Assembly (NCBI GenBank): GCA_032821775.1
Contig: JAVLRN010000005.1
Coordinates: forward strand, 1,054,001-1,118,000
DNA from: Sanguinoderma infundibulare
Lineage: Eukaryota; Basidiomycota; Agaricomycetes; Polyporales; Polyporaceae
DNA: 64,000 nucleotides
Direction: 5' to 3'
Shown: positions 33,038 through 44,461 of the stretch, one piece after another
Layout of the letters: the number at the start of each line of letters is the position of its first letter
How positions within the stretch are numbered: position 1 is the stretch's first letter
Made by a program: the position numbers and the translations under genes
Notes under the pieces: model-generated
What the model saw: only the letters and a program-made list of their open reading frames with translations
What the model was told of the DNA's origin: nothing
Databases searched by the model: none

Positions 33038-35876
33038 ATGTTTTTGCATCTCGCGCTTGCTGCTCAGGCACTGGCCACTCTAGCACGCGCCTCCAGCCAG
33101 CGTACGTGCTCGTCTATCTCGTAATAAGCTAGAGCTAACGTACTCATTGAGTCATAGGAAGTGACAAAACATTCGACTACGTTGTGATAGGTAGGCTTGT
33201 GTGCATTCCCCTTTACGGCGACTCGTGCTGATTTCACACACAAGGGGGCGGAACCGCCGGACTTGTGATAGCAGCACGCCTCAGCGAAGATCCAGACACC
33301 ACCGTCGCGGTAATAGAAGCGGGCACCCATCATCTCGATGAACCCCTCGTTGACACGCCCCGTAAGTCCTACAACTATGGACGGTGCAAAGCCAGCAATT
33401 AAAGTCGCCAGTAGAATTAGCTGGCCAGGCCATCGGGAACCCTGATTTCGACTGGACGTTCAAAACTATTCCGCAAGACGCACTCAACGGCATCATCCTT
33501 GACCAGCCAAGAGGGAAGATGCTCGGTGGCTCCAGCGGATTGAACGCCATGGCGTGGGACAGAGGTTCTGCCGAGGAGTACGATGCTTGGGAGAAGGTCG
33601 GTTGTCACGCATGGTTCCGACTCCGGCTATCCTCCTCATAGTAGACCCAGCTCGGTGCAAAAGGATGGAACTGGAACTCGCTGCTCCCGTACTTCAAGAA
33701 GACGGAGACCAACTCGCCTCAGACATCAGCACAATACTTCCCAGGAGGGCGTCAAGTCTCTCAAGAAAGATTCAACCTATATCATGGTCAACATGGCCCC
33801 ATTCAAGTGAGTAGCCTATCTCCTCCGCATCGTTCGCTCATTCGTGACATGCACTTCGTCCTAGCCGTCGTTCAACGTTATATACATGAACATCACCGAA
33901 CCATTCGTGGAGGCCGTCAATAACTTGGGTATCCCTACGAATAGCGACCCAGTACGTTCGTGCGTTTTTCCTAAATAGTTTTCAGTTCCCAATGACCGCT
34001 ACTTGTATAGGACGAGGGAAATGCTACTGGCATATACAATATAGAAATGGCCATCGATCGGGTAAAGGACATCGGAAAACGGTCTTACTCAGCCAGCACG
34101 TACTACAACATCAGCGCTGACAGACCGAACCTCACCGTCTTTCTCGCTACTCAGGTAAGCCCCTCTTCGGAATCTTGCAATCATTCAACCTTTCACGTTT
34201 CCCAAAGGCCACGAAAATCGGATTTGCCGGTAATTCACCCTCTGGCTACTTGCGAGCAGTCAATGTCGACGTCATTGCGGTCAACAAGACTGGCATAAAT
34301 GGAACGGTGTACGCACGCAAGGACGTTATACTATCGGCAGGCACCTTTCAAACCCCTCACCTCCTCGAGCTGTCCGGTGAGACGCGATCCTCGACTGTGT
34401 ATGCACCTCTATATCTTAATTCTTCCTAGGCATCGGAGACAAATCTCTCCTCGAAAGCCTCGGCATCAAAAGCTTGCTTGATCTACCGGGCGTCGGGGAA
34501 AATCTCCAGGTCAATCTCTCATGGTTCTGTGGACCGCTCATTGACACCCACTCAATAGGATCACACCATGGTTTCGCAAGATTTCGAGATCCTCAACACG
34601 ACGTTCACATATGGTGGGATTTTACAAACTGACCAGCCCAACTGTATTAACAGCTCCACGCAGACGTGCTGAGGAACGACCCGACGTACGCTGCTGAGCA
34701 ACAAGCGATATAGTATGTCGTGCATGCATTATCCAAGAGGGCACCTTCTCACTCAGGCCCAGCGATGCGAACGGGACGGGGATCTTTGCGTCGGCCCAGT
34801 ACGCGGCGATGTTCCCTCCGTTGAAGTCGATGATCTCCGACACCGTTCTATTCGCCCTCCAACAACAAGCGCATGAGCTCCTCCATACATCGGGCCTGTC
34901 TGCGCTGACCAAAGCGCAGTATGAAATCCAATACCGCTGGTTGTCGGCCGACGATGTCGCATACGTTGAGTTTGCCATGGTGCCTGGCGGCGGGAAGACA
35001 GCGGTCGGTCCCACTCCTGGTTCCGTGTATCTTACCGTGACCGCCTGCAATATGGTCAGGCACCTCCGAGTCTCTTTGACTATGACGCTCAAGCTCATCA
35101 AATCTTATTGCTCAGCATCCATTTAGTCGCGGTAGCGTGGTACGTCGACAACCCTATCTGTTCTTACCGCAGCTAACTTGCCGAACACATGACGATTTCG
35201 ATTCCAATGTGAAGCACATCAATTCCACCGATCCCTTGGTCCAGCCGGCGATCGACCCCAAATACGCCAGCAAGAGGATTGGTATGTGTCATCTCGGTCA
35301 TCCTTGCCGCTTTTGACCGTATTTACCTACACGCGTCGTCCATAGATTTGAATGTCACGCTCGAGGGCGCAAAATTCGTCAGAAAGATCACCGAGGCCGA
35401 ACCCCTTGCATCGCTCATCGTGGGTGGGCACGAGCCATCTTTTAACGCGACCACGACCGACGCCGAGTGGATAGAGTAAGTAGCTTCTTCACCACAAAGC
35501 ATTGTTACCCACGTGTTGACCGCCATTCAAACAGATACATACAGACGTTCATCGGAAGCGAATTCCATCCTGTGGGCACTGCGGCGATGGTTCCGCGAGA
35601 GCTCGGAGGTAAGGGACTTCTGCAGGCTTTGCCAAGCAAAACGCTCACAGCGGCGTCAGGTGTGGTCGACCCGACGACGCTCAAGGTCTATGGCACTTCT
35701 AATTTGCGCGTCGTCGACGCGTCGGTCATGCCGATGTTGGTCGCGACGCACCCGCAAGCGACAGTCTACGCAATCGCAGAAAGGGTGGGTCCATTGTCCC
35801 TGCCGGATACGTTCCAACCTAACCGGAACCAAAGGCAGCGGATATCATCCGAGGGCGTATTGCTCAAACGAACTGA
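33038..35876 (+). CDS. Secreted GMC oxidoreductase, tandem copy 2
   Basis: Paralogue of the preceding gene with the same exon plan. Starts [20 protein letters not shown] (signal peptide). [19 protein letters not shown] binds [20 protein letters not shown] and [15 protein letters not shown] are the GMC signatures. The segment [12 protein letters not shown] follows a GT-AG intron near 34611-34660. The active-site region is [17 protein letters not shown], then [17 protein letters not shown] and [15 protein letters not shown], ending [13 protein letters not shown]. All introns I checked have GT-AG ends and the frame is unbroken, so it looks functional. Many N-x-S/T sites suit secretion. Probable role is oxidation of aromatic alcohols or sugars, supplying H2O2 or quinone recycling in decay. 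Confidence 0.9.
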
Positions 35877-36070
35877 GGATGTCAGAGCGTGCAGTCCGAT
35901 GACCTATGCAAACGCTCGAACCAAGTTCGAACCATTTCGATAGGGTTGCCTAGTAGCCTTTGGTCCCCGATCGCGGCCTCGCTCTGGGCGAGTGGTGATG
36001 ACCTTACCCCCAATGGATTTCTTCGTGTCCCTTCCGACTTCGAGAGGCTTGAATGAAATAGAATCGCATA

Positions 36071-37637
36071 TTACGAAAGGAAAAGATGTGCCAGCTCCCT
36101 GATTGTCGGCAGTACGATTTGTCTGCCTATGCTCAGCGTCTCTGGCACGGCCATGGCGCCGCCGATGCCTCTGTTGAACCACGAATCGGCTGCGAAAACA
36201 GCCTCTCTTCAGCACCACCAAAAACAACCAGGACTACGAAGGCCGTCGGCGACTTACTGCACATCTGACCGACCCCGAGCACGAACAGAGCGGCCCAGGA
36301 GAAGCCAAGCACGCCCCCGACTTGCTTCCCGGTGAGCGCCGTGAACGCCTTCTCCATCGTGATCCCGACGGCCTGGAGGAGGAAGAACGCGAACACCCGG
36401 CGGTCCATGGCCACTCCCGTCGTCGCGATGCCGATCTCGTGGCACAAGGCAGAAGCCAGGAACGTCCCAAACACCATGCCCACCCCGCCCGCGAGCCAGC
36501 GGCCGGGCAAGCCGCCGTACGTGAGGAACGTGTGGCGGAGCGCCTGGTGCCACCCTCTGGCCCAAAACCCGTGCAGGGACCGCACCGCGCGCAGGTCGCC
36601 CACGATCGCCGGCCAGTCTCCGGGCTGCGACCCGCACGCCAGCACGCCGACGAGCGAGCAGATGTCGTACACGTTGGAGACGCCGGCAAAGATGAGCAGG
36701 CCGTGCCCGAGATGGAGGACCGTCGAGCACGCGTAGCGCTGGACGGGGGGCAGGTGGGGGAGGAAGATCGTGCTGCCGGTGGAGGACACCCCGGGCGTGA
36801 GCTTCTCGACGGTCTCCCAGAGGTCGACGTAGAGCTCGTTCCTGGCGATGTTCCAGAGCTTCGCTTTCACGAACTCCCTCCGTTCCGACGGCCACCCGCC
36901 CGAGGGGACGTACAACGACCGCCCAAAGTCCCATCCGACGCCGCGCATAGCGAGCGCGACCTCGAGAGCGTCGTACACGGGACGAGGAAGCAACCTCCCG
37001 ACCGTTCCACGCTCTCCGCGATCTGCCGGTGGCAGAGCCTCGCCGCTGGGAGAGGTCTTCGGCGACGGCGTCGAGCACAATCGTTCCGGCTCGTGGATCG
37101 CGGGGAGTTCCTTCTCGCCGACCTTGAATCGCCCATCTCGCGCGAAAGCAAAGTCGATCGATTTCGCGATGACGGCGAGGCCCATCAGCCCTGCAAAAAG
37201 AGTTCGTCCGAGTCAGCATCCCTCTCTATGTCTCCATTGGATTGTTTTTTTTTTGGATCCAATACCTCGGTTCCATTCGTACCACCTGTAGTACGGGTCC
37301 TTCCACTGGTAACGGAACGTGCACCCGACGGTCATCGCGATGACCGTCGGCAACAGGAGCACGCGCATCAGGTGCGTGTCCCGGCGCCGGACCAAGTAGG
37401 CCATGAACAAGAACGGGACGAGGAATTGGAGCGCCTGCGGGACGGTTCGCCATGTCAGCTCCTCGCGGTCTTCTGCCCGAGGCACGAACTGCCGAGATGC
37501 AAGTACTGCGGCATAATAAACCCTAAGTGCATCGACAAAATAAAATCGCGACGCCAAGGGGGGTGCGAGTTAGCGACAGCCGCTAGAGCGATGCCGAAAC
37601 GGTGACTCAACTGGTCAAGGATGCTTGGATGGGCCAT
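36071..37637 (-). CDS. Wax-synthase-like MBOAT O-acyltransferase
   Basis: Multi-pass membrane acyltransferase of the wax synthase group, often associated with terpenoid or lipid acetylation in fungi. Core blocks: YQWKDPYYRWYEWNRG, MRGVGWDFGRSLYVP, FWARGWHQALRHTFLTYGG (the conserved W-H-Q/R segment), and FGTFLASALCHEIGI, whose His is the likely catalytic residue. The final exon, after a donor at GQMCA|gtaagt, reads DSWFNRGIGGAMAVPETLSI and ends IRELAHLFLS. The N-terminus is uncertain: MAHPSILDQLSHRF (37637) is the best ATG, but a frame change near 37500-37560 implies an intron I could not define. Long antisense open frames across this GC-rich exon are shadows. Neighbours are not an obvious biosynthetic cluster. 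Confidence 0.75.
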
Positions 37638-38440
37638 TTGCGGGCCCAAACGAACGCCGCTGGCAAGAGGGTCAGGAAAGGCTCGTGAACCAGTGACGGA
37701 CAGCAAACGTTCAGAGTTCAACGTTCAACGCCAGCGACATCCAAGACCTTTTGTACCTGCAGGTCGCTGTCAGAGGAACAAGATACTGTCACCCTGGCCG
37801 CGGCGGCATGACCATCTCCGATCTTGGCGGAATGCACCCGCCTCCCTGTGGCGATGACTTGAGGCCTGTCTCGATCGGGATGCGTTCCGAGTTCAAGTAA
37901 ACTGCCCACCACTGGCTTCTGGTCGTTGCTTCCAGCTGTAGCGTGTTCGAAATGTTCGTCATCATAGTGTTTGAAACCGAGGTGTTTCCCCAATTCTCAG
38001 CGGTTCGCCAGCCGCTGGAATGATCGATGACAGGAGGGGTTAGCTCGGCGCCCTACGCACGTTCCGCACATGGAACCCAGCATTGACGGGATGATATTAT
38101 ACAGCTATACAATGCAAGGATGTTGGAACCCAGGGCCGTAGTGTTACAACACCTAAACAGAAACAGTCGTGCAGGACAACAGCTAGAAAAGGCGCAATCG
38201 GAAAGTCGGCGTGCCGCAGCCAGTAGATCTAAACGGTAGAGTGGCGGCGACAGGAGCAGACATTAAGGCGAACGAAAATCCAATACGGAATAACATGAGG
38301 GGAGCCGATCGTGAGAAGTCGTTGGGACGAATAAGTTAACAGAAAACCCCATCTACCGTCCGCACAACGTCCGGCGACCCTGGAAGCATTCGGGGAAGGA
38401 AAGAAGAAATCGAGACGAGACGGCGAGGGACCGCCACAAG
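37638..38440. other. Intergenic region between wax-synthase-like and arrestin-like genes
   Basis: 803 bp. A 91-codon open frame on the minus strand (37718-37993) lacks an ATG and similarity, so I do not call it. No repeat or RNA structure stood out. It contains the acyltransferase promoter and the arrestin 3' end. Confidence 0.5.
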
Positions 38441-40063
38441 TCACCTCGGATCTGGCCGCAGGTACCGTTGGACGTCGTTCAAGCCGAGGGCGGGGAAAGG
38501 TATCCCTCCAAGGGCCAGTTGTTCGCTATGCAGCGTTCCGTAATGGTCCGTCGTAAGCGTCACCGGAATCTCGTGTCTGTACAGCGGGAAATCCTTGAGG
38601 TGGTCTGGAGGCGAGACCACCAGCCGGATGACGTGCTTAAGGAACAAAGGAGCATCAGTACCGATGCCCTCAGACTCAGAGCCGCGGCCACCAGCGACGC
38701 GACGTACCTCTACGGCCACCGCATCCTTCACACGCCAAGAGGTCTCCCGGCCGGGCTCGCCTGCTTGGACCTCGAGCCGAAGGTAGGCCACGCCCTCCTG
38801 GGACTCGTCCGCGAGGTAAAGATCCGCACGCGAGAGGGCCTGCTCGCGTATGCTGATCTGCGCGCCCAGCGAGATCCACGTTTTCTGCCGCTTCACGAGC
38901 GACAGGTGCGCGTTGTGCGACAGCAGCTTGGCCAGCGCCGGGGACCGGGGGCTCTCGATCTTCAGCAGGATCGCGATCGTGTCGCCAGACGCGAAGCATT
39001 TCATCGCCGCCATCGTGAGCTGGAACGAAGCGGGATCGGTCGTTACCGCGTGGTTGGACAGGGCGCGCAGCGCGTAAAAGCAGGCAAGAGGGGAACATAC
39101 CGAAATCCGCGGCAAGTCTTCCGGACGGTGCGCGTTGGGGTCCTGGCGAGGGAGCCAGGTCGGTTTCAGCATGTCGATCGACATCCGGTCCAAGTCGAGC
39201 CGTGAGTCGGTGTGAGCCCACGGCAGGTCCTCCATGGGCGGCACCTCTGGGCGCGACTTGGGCAGGTACAGCAGCGGGACGACCAACCTGTATCAGCAGG
39301 ACAAGACAGACGACAAGTCAACGCGCCTGGCCCTTCACGGCGACGAGATGGACTGGTGTAGCGTACTTCTCGTGCCGCCGGAGGCCCTTGCGGACGATGT
39401 CGACCCGGAGCGAGTACTGGATCTCGGTCGAGATCCCGGGCTGGTACACGGTGTACGACGGCGGGAGCGCGTCGCGGGGGCCGTCGATGCAGGTCGGGAA
39501 CGGGATCGCGAACGGGAACTCGCACTGTTTGAGGGTCGGGCTCTGCTTCGGGCCCGCGGCGAACACGACCTGCTTCTTTTTGAGGATGACGAGCCTGCTC
39601 ACGCCCGGGACGGCGACCGTCGCGTGCTGGCTCGCGGACGTGCTGATCGTCCCGTGGAGCTATAGATAGCATGCATATACAGTACACAACGTACGGCAGC
39701 GCGGGGATATGGGCGTGCAGTCCAATTATGAACGTCACACTCTAACTGACCGGGACTGACGGCACTCACGGAAACAGAGACCTCGAGAACGTGCGAACAC
39801 GGCTTGCGGAACGTAATAAGGCCATCTACTGTACCTCCGAGGCCGTAGGCGGGCAGGGCGAGGCCCCAGTGGGGCGGGTGCAGACGGACTTCGAGATGGT
39901 CGGTCTTGTATGTGTGCTTCTGGCCTTGTGCAGCTGGAGCGAGACCGGTAGGATGGCGTTCGCTCTCGAGGACGCGTTCGGAGGTGGAAGGACGCTCGGA
40001 ATAGAGCGGTGCGGGGTTGACACAAGACGTCACGGTGTACAAGGGAGGGTACTCGGCGTCCAT
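38441..40063 (-). CDS. Arrestin-like (ART family) trafficking adaptor
   Basis: Starts MDAEYPPLYTV. The N-terminal arrestin domain reads LPAYGLGGTVDGLITFRKPC then SHVLEVSVS and, after a short intron, a beta-sandwich stretch VSRLVILKKKQVVF with FPFAIPFPTC and PSYTVYQPGISTEIQYSLRV. The C-terminal part includes AFYAL-like and LYLADESQEGVAYLRLEVQA beta strands, ending in QRYLRPDPR. Fungal alpha-arrestins couple plasma-membrane transporters to Rsp5-type ubiquitin ligases. The PPLY near the start could be a PY-type site, though the usual PPxY would be clearer. Length about 480 residues over four exons, within family range but lacking a long Ser-rich tail. Confidence 0.75.
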
Positions 40064-40740
40064 GATGGTCGACGGAGGCGAGAGAAGAGGCCGTCAAGTA
40101 AAGGGTATACGCGCAGAGAGCATGGAAGGCTGTCCGCGGGCTTTCAGGCGAGCAAGGGAAGAGGGGGAGAGGGAGCTGGAAAGAACCGGTGATGGGCAAG
40201 TGCGAACAGCACTATTGCGCCTTCTTGTTCTATATAGCTGCCACATGATGGACGCGGTCTGTCTGCACTCGCTGGACGCCCGCGTCGACTGCCCTGGCAT
40301 CCCGGTGACCATAGTGGCGGGCGCGAATGACTCGATGGGCTCTCGCCGTGCTGACAAACAAGAGAGACCTGCGACTGACGCCGACCCATCTTCAACCTGA
40401 ACCTCGCCCGCACACATCACAATTTACAACATTACACGTCTAGACCATCACCGCCGCGTGTCGATCGTGTCCAACGTGCTTCCGTCCCTCGCTCATTACA
40501 TACTTCCGTCGGCACGCCGCTGTAGTCGTGATGCAGGACTTGGAGTCACAACTGGGTAGCACCAGTACTCAGCTTGATCTTTTTACAGCGCTGTGCATGT
40601 TAGAAAGGGTTTGCAAACGATGCAACACGTACATGACTGTTGTACATACAGTCCACGAAGGACAATGAAGCCACCAGAGAAGCTGCGGTGCCAAGGGCCA
40701 AGACATACAAGAAACTCCTGGCGCAGAGAAGCAGCATGAT
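40064..40740. other. Intergenic region before arrestin-like gene
   Basis: 677 bp holding the arrestin promoter and the 3' UTR of the b561 gene. An open frame at 40583-40780 overlaps the last b561 exon in another frame and is not supported. Confidence 0.5.
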
Positions 40741-41980
40741 CTAGAAGAACTTCATCTTCGACGTCCTGTGCAAGTAGCACGCGGTGAGAATTTAACTTCG
40801 TCTGGATCCAGAGGGGGCAAGAAGCGTCCGGAACTCACCGGGCCCGAGACAGGACAGCGACAACCAATACGATAGGGCTGATCGTGTACGCCACAAGGCG
40901 AAGAGCGAACCCGCTGGCACCGGTCATCCAGGTCGACCAAGCACCTCCAAGGTGTGCAGTGAACAAGAAGAGCGGAAAGAGAAGGTATCCGGACAACCTG
41001 TTTCGTCCAGGGTCAGTGGCGAACGAGGAATCTGGAGAGGCTGGGCATGATGTGCTTACCTGTGGTACTTCCAGACGAGTTTCGCCTTTGGGTTGCCGCC
41101 AAACAAACGTCCGCCAAACCACACGCTTCCTGCACCCAACACGACCTGGACCACGAGCCAGCTTACGGCTATGATGCCGAACGTCTAGCGGGGTCCCGAC
41201 GTCAGTCTACGGGAACATAGCGGGTGCCCGAGATGAGGATCGAAGAGCACTAAGGCTATCGATCCTCACGGCATGAATCATGGGGCATTGTGACTCACTC
41301 CGTGCCAGGTAGTGAAGTGGGGATAATTGGCCAACGCCTTGCGCAAGATGATAGCGAGCGTACCCAAACCAATGGCCGGGACGGCGGCAGCGGCCATTGC
41401 CAATTGGTGGCGAGTGAGACCTGCCGCCTTAGTCTTGGGTTGGGACGTAGGCTGCAAAGTCAATATGCCTGCGAGGACGGGAGTGTTTGTCAGCGAATAT
41501 GAACGACGGATGTCATGCGAACGGTCCGAAAAGCGGCAAGACTAACCGTAGGTGAACATGGCGATGGAGAAGCTTTGTAAGATTGGGTGGAAGAAGAACA
41601 AGCCCAAGGACGAAGGGTTGCTGCTGAGAGTGATTGCCCATGTGGTGATTACAAAGACCTGGAGGTTGTTGTGGTCGGAAAGAGGGACTGGAACTAGTCT
41701 TTGTTCGGTTCAAGGTACTCACTGCAAGCGAAACCTGTGCAGGCAGTGGGCGAATTACGAGTTAAGCAATTGGATCTTGGACGAGGTGCGATAAACATAC
41801 GCGTGCTGCCCACAAAGCTGCGACATCTCCTGGCCTCCCCTCAGGCCTAACGAACTGGTCGTCACTGCCCATGTCGCTGCTAGCGGGGATAGGTGGGCTT
41901 GGAGGATCGGGGTTGAGCGGCTGCGTTTCTGGATCTGGATACTGGGAGTCAGCGACAGTCGAGGGTTTGGTGGAGGACAT
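40741..41980 (-). CDS. Cytochrome b561-domain membrane protein
   Basis: Transmembrane haem protein of the b561/ferric-reductase type, moving electrons across a membrane, usually from ascorbate or another cytosolic donor. The N-terminal ~65 residues are soluble and Pro/Ser-rich (MSSTKPSTVADSQ). The core after four short introns shows the haem-ligand histidines in spaced helices: FFFHPILQSFSIAMF, LTRHQLAMAAA, NYPHFTTWHGTFGI and VWKYHRLSGYLLFPLFLFTA with H-L-G-G. A last helix (LRLVAYTISPIVLVVAVLS) precedes a tiny final exon coding for RTSKMKFF, ending in TAG at 40741. No DOMON domain was seen, so it is the stand-alone form. Physiological partner unknown. Confidence 0.8.
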
Positions 41981-42700
41981 GGCCGTGGTGTGGTCAGGTA
42001 TCTGATAACGGGGTGGGAGAGGGGGCGAATGTATGCGTGGGGAGCTAGGTAGGACTGGGTGGGAGGAAGATGGGAGCTTAATAAGAGGCTGGCAACGTGT
42101 CAGAACCAGAACACAGTTTGGCAGACTAGCGCATCGCTCGAGGGGGATGTGTGGATGCCACAGGACTGCGTATACTCACAGGGATGCACGATGAGAACGC
42201 CGCCTGTTAGCGCAGGCGGGGAAGCCGCAGTGAAGCCACCTCCGGATCGAGGACGACGTAATCGTCGTTGACCAATGGCAGCATGGATATTGAACCATCA
42301 GACTCACGTCCGAATCTTACCGGTAACAGTTATGGGAAGAGCAAGCCCAAAGACGTTGACATGTAGCTAGAGGACACGACGAAAAATGTACTCGGACAGT
42401 GAAATGCCATGGGACTGAGGAGGACTGAGGCAAGTCTGAGGTCATTGAGCGTCACTTCCGGTGTCTAATCGGGAGATCAAGGAGATTGCCTGGGCCACGT
42501 GGGCACGGTTCCGCTTCCCCGCGGGGTTGGACGTGCCGAGAGCCGAAAGCAGAGGCCGTGAAGGTGCCCTGAAGGGGTCATGGGCCATGGCAGGTCTGGT
42601 CATGCTCTGTCATGGAGTACGCTCGAGTAAATGTCGACTTTTGAGTTGGCCTTCTTCTGCCAGCCAACTCCCCACTGTGACAACCTCAGCAGCACTCAAG
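41981..42700. other. Divergent intergenic region b561-HIBADH
   Basis: 720 bp. Contains a short perfect inverted repeat ACGACG-TAAT-CGTCGT near 42251, a CCAAT at 42273-42278 and a CACGTGG at about 42497. These may be regulator sites for either gene but are short enough to occur by chance. Confidence 0.45.
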
Positions 42701-43899
42701 ATGCGGCCAACACCCCGACTCCTTCAGATCGCCGCAAACGCTTCCCAGAGGCACAGGAGCGTCAGCTTCGTCGGTTTGGGACGCATGGGCTCCGAGATGG
42801 CATACAACCTCTTCTCCCGCAAGCTTGTCGAGAGCAACAATGCAACCCGGTTTGTCGTCTGTGACGCGCGAGAAGCGACATCCGCCGCATTCGTCCAGAA
42901 CTTTGTTCACCTCTTCCCCGGCGCACAGATAGAGGTCGCGACCACGCCTGCAGAGTATGTCCTCCATCTCTCTCCCATCATCTCTTGTCCTGCCCGCCTG
43001 GGCCCGTAATTGACCGTCACCGTCTTCCCCCGTACTTTGCGTCCTATCAGGGCTCTGCTCGCATCGAGCACCATCGTCACCATGTTACCATCCTCGCCCC
43101 ATGTTCGCAACGTCTACGTCGAAGACGATGGCATCATCCCTGCCCTCCGTTCCTTGCCTCCAGACGCCGTACAATCCACCCTCTGCATCGACTCAACAAC
43201 GCTCGACGTCGAGGTTGCACGCAGTGTCTCCGCCGATGTGCATTCGACCGGGGCAACCATGGTCGACGCTCCCGTGTCCGGCGGCGTCTCCGGAGCCAAA
43301 GAGGCCACCCTCAGCTTCCTCGTCGGTGGCCCCAAACACGCCTTCAACCTCGCCCGCCCGTCCCTCGCCCACATGGGCGAGCGCATCATCTACTGCGGCG
43401 AGGCCGGCGCCGGCCTCGCCGCAAAAATATGCAACAACCTCGTCCTCGGCGTCCAGCAGATCGTCGTCGCCGAGGCCATGATCCTCGGCCAGAAGCTCGG
43501 CTTGGACCCAAAGGTGCTCGCCAGCGTCGTCAACAGCTCCACCGGCTCCTGCTGGTCCTCAAACGTGAACAATCCCGTCCCTGGAGCCCTCGCCGACAAG
43601 TCTCCCCCGTGTGAACGTGACTACGAGGGCGGTTTCGCCACACGTCTCATGTTGAAGGTGCGCTCGCGTGGTGGATCGTTTCCGGACGCTGAGCTTAACC
43701 CTATCCACCCGCGCCGTGTGCTATGTGCGATTAGGACATGGGGCTTGCTACGGACCTGGCAGATTCCACTGGAAGCCCGTTGCCGCTGGGCAAGAAGGCG
43801 GAGAAGATCTACGCGGATGTAGTCAGCGAAGATCCCGAGTTGTCCAACAAGGACTTCTCGTCCGTCTATCGATACCTGAGATCCGCATACCCCAAGTAG
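42701..43899 (+). CDS. 3-hydroxyisobutyrate dehydrogenase, mitochondrial
   Basis: NAD-dependent beta-hydroxyacid dehydrogenase of valine catabolism, converting 3-hydroxyisobutyrate to methylmalonate semialdehyde in the matrix. Exons 42701-42954, 43051-43657 and 43735-43899 give 341 residues, normal size. A short Arg-containing, targeting-like leader (MRPTPRLLQIAANASQRH) precedes the Rossmann motif SFVGLGRMGSEMA. Next come DAPVSGGVSGAKEATLSFLV (substrate-binding GG), GAGLAAKICNNLVLG (catalytic Lys), and a C-terminal domain with NPVPGALADK and FATRLMLKDMGLA. The longer upstream open frame adds 80 residues without similarity, so the internal ATG was chosen. Confidence 0.93.
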
Positions 43900-44461
43900 T
43901 TGTACCCCGGTTACGACGACGTGGACGCCGTCGCGCCTGTCGCGACCACATTGTACATTAGTTTTCAAGGCACGAAAAAATACTGGACAGATTGGGACAG
44001 ATTGACAAATTGTGAGCCTATACTTGTAAGTGACCTTGAAGAGACCGGGCGCTGGCCTTGGGGGTCCGAACGGCTGGGCGAAGGTGTGCCCGAATGATGA
44101 TCGCGTCAAGGAGGGCTATATAGAGTATCGCGCGCGGGTGCATCTTGTCGTGTTTCGTCCACGCGCCCGACTTTGCGCTTGGCTCCCGTCTGGCTCCCGT
44201 CCCTGCCTCTCTTCGTCGACCGTCGCTGGTGAAGAGGAAATAGGCTGCCTGATCTGGAAGAGCCACAGCCGAGCGTCGCTAACGGCCAGTCTGGTCCCAT
44301 CTGCATCTGCCCAGTGCCCCGGCCACGGACAAATTCACATCATTCACGCTCCAAATCGTTCTTGATCATCAAGTCTTTCCTACTCCTCCACCACCCTCCC
44401 CTCCTCCTCCGCCTCCTTCCCTTCCTCATCCCCTCATTCCGTCCGACCCCCCGAGCCCTCC
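43900..44461. other. Intergenic region upstream of SDR gene
   Basis: 562 bp between two plus-strand genes. It contains the HIBADH 3' end and, from about 44373, the pyrimidine-rich SDR leader described separately. No ORF or RNA gene was supported. Confidence 0.5.
44373..44458 (+). promoter_or_regulatory. CT-rich leader directly upstream of SDR start
   Basis: The ~85 bp before the ATG are almost all C and T (TCCTCCACCACCCTCCCCTC and similar). Such CT boxes lie between the transcription start and ATG of well-expressed fungal genes. Function here is inferred from composition and position. Confidence 0.5.

Noticed and set aside
37245..37254. Poly-T tract considered as a possible RNA polymerase III terminator
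   Set aside because: It lies in an intron of the acyltransferase gene with no A/B boxes or folded RNA nearby.
36322..37605. 427-codon open frame on the plus strand
   Set aside because: Antisense shadow of the GC-rich wax-synthase-like exon; the minus strand carries the conserved family motifs.
37718..37993. 91-codon minus-strand open frame
   Set aside because: No ATG, no recognisable family and no splice context joining it to a neighbour.
42461..42700. 80-residue N-terminal extension of HIBADH
   Set aside because: No similarity to the family, whereas the internal ATG gives a normal mitochondrial leader directly before the Rossmann motif.
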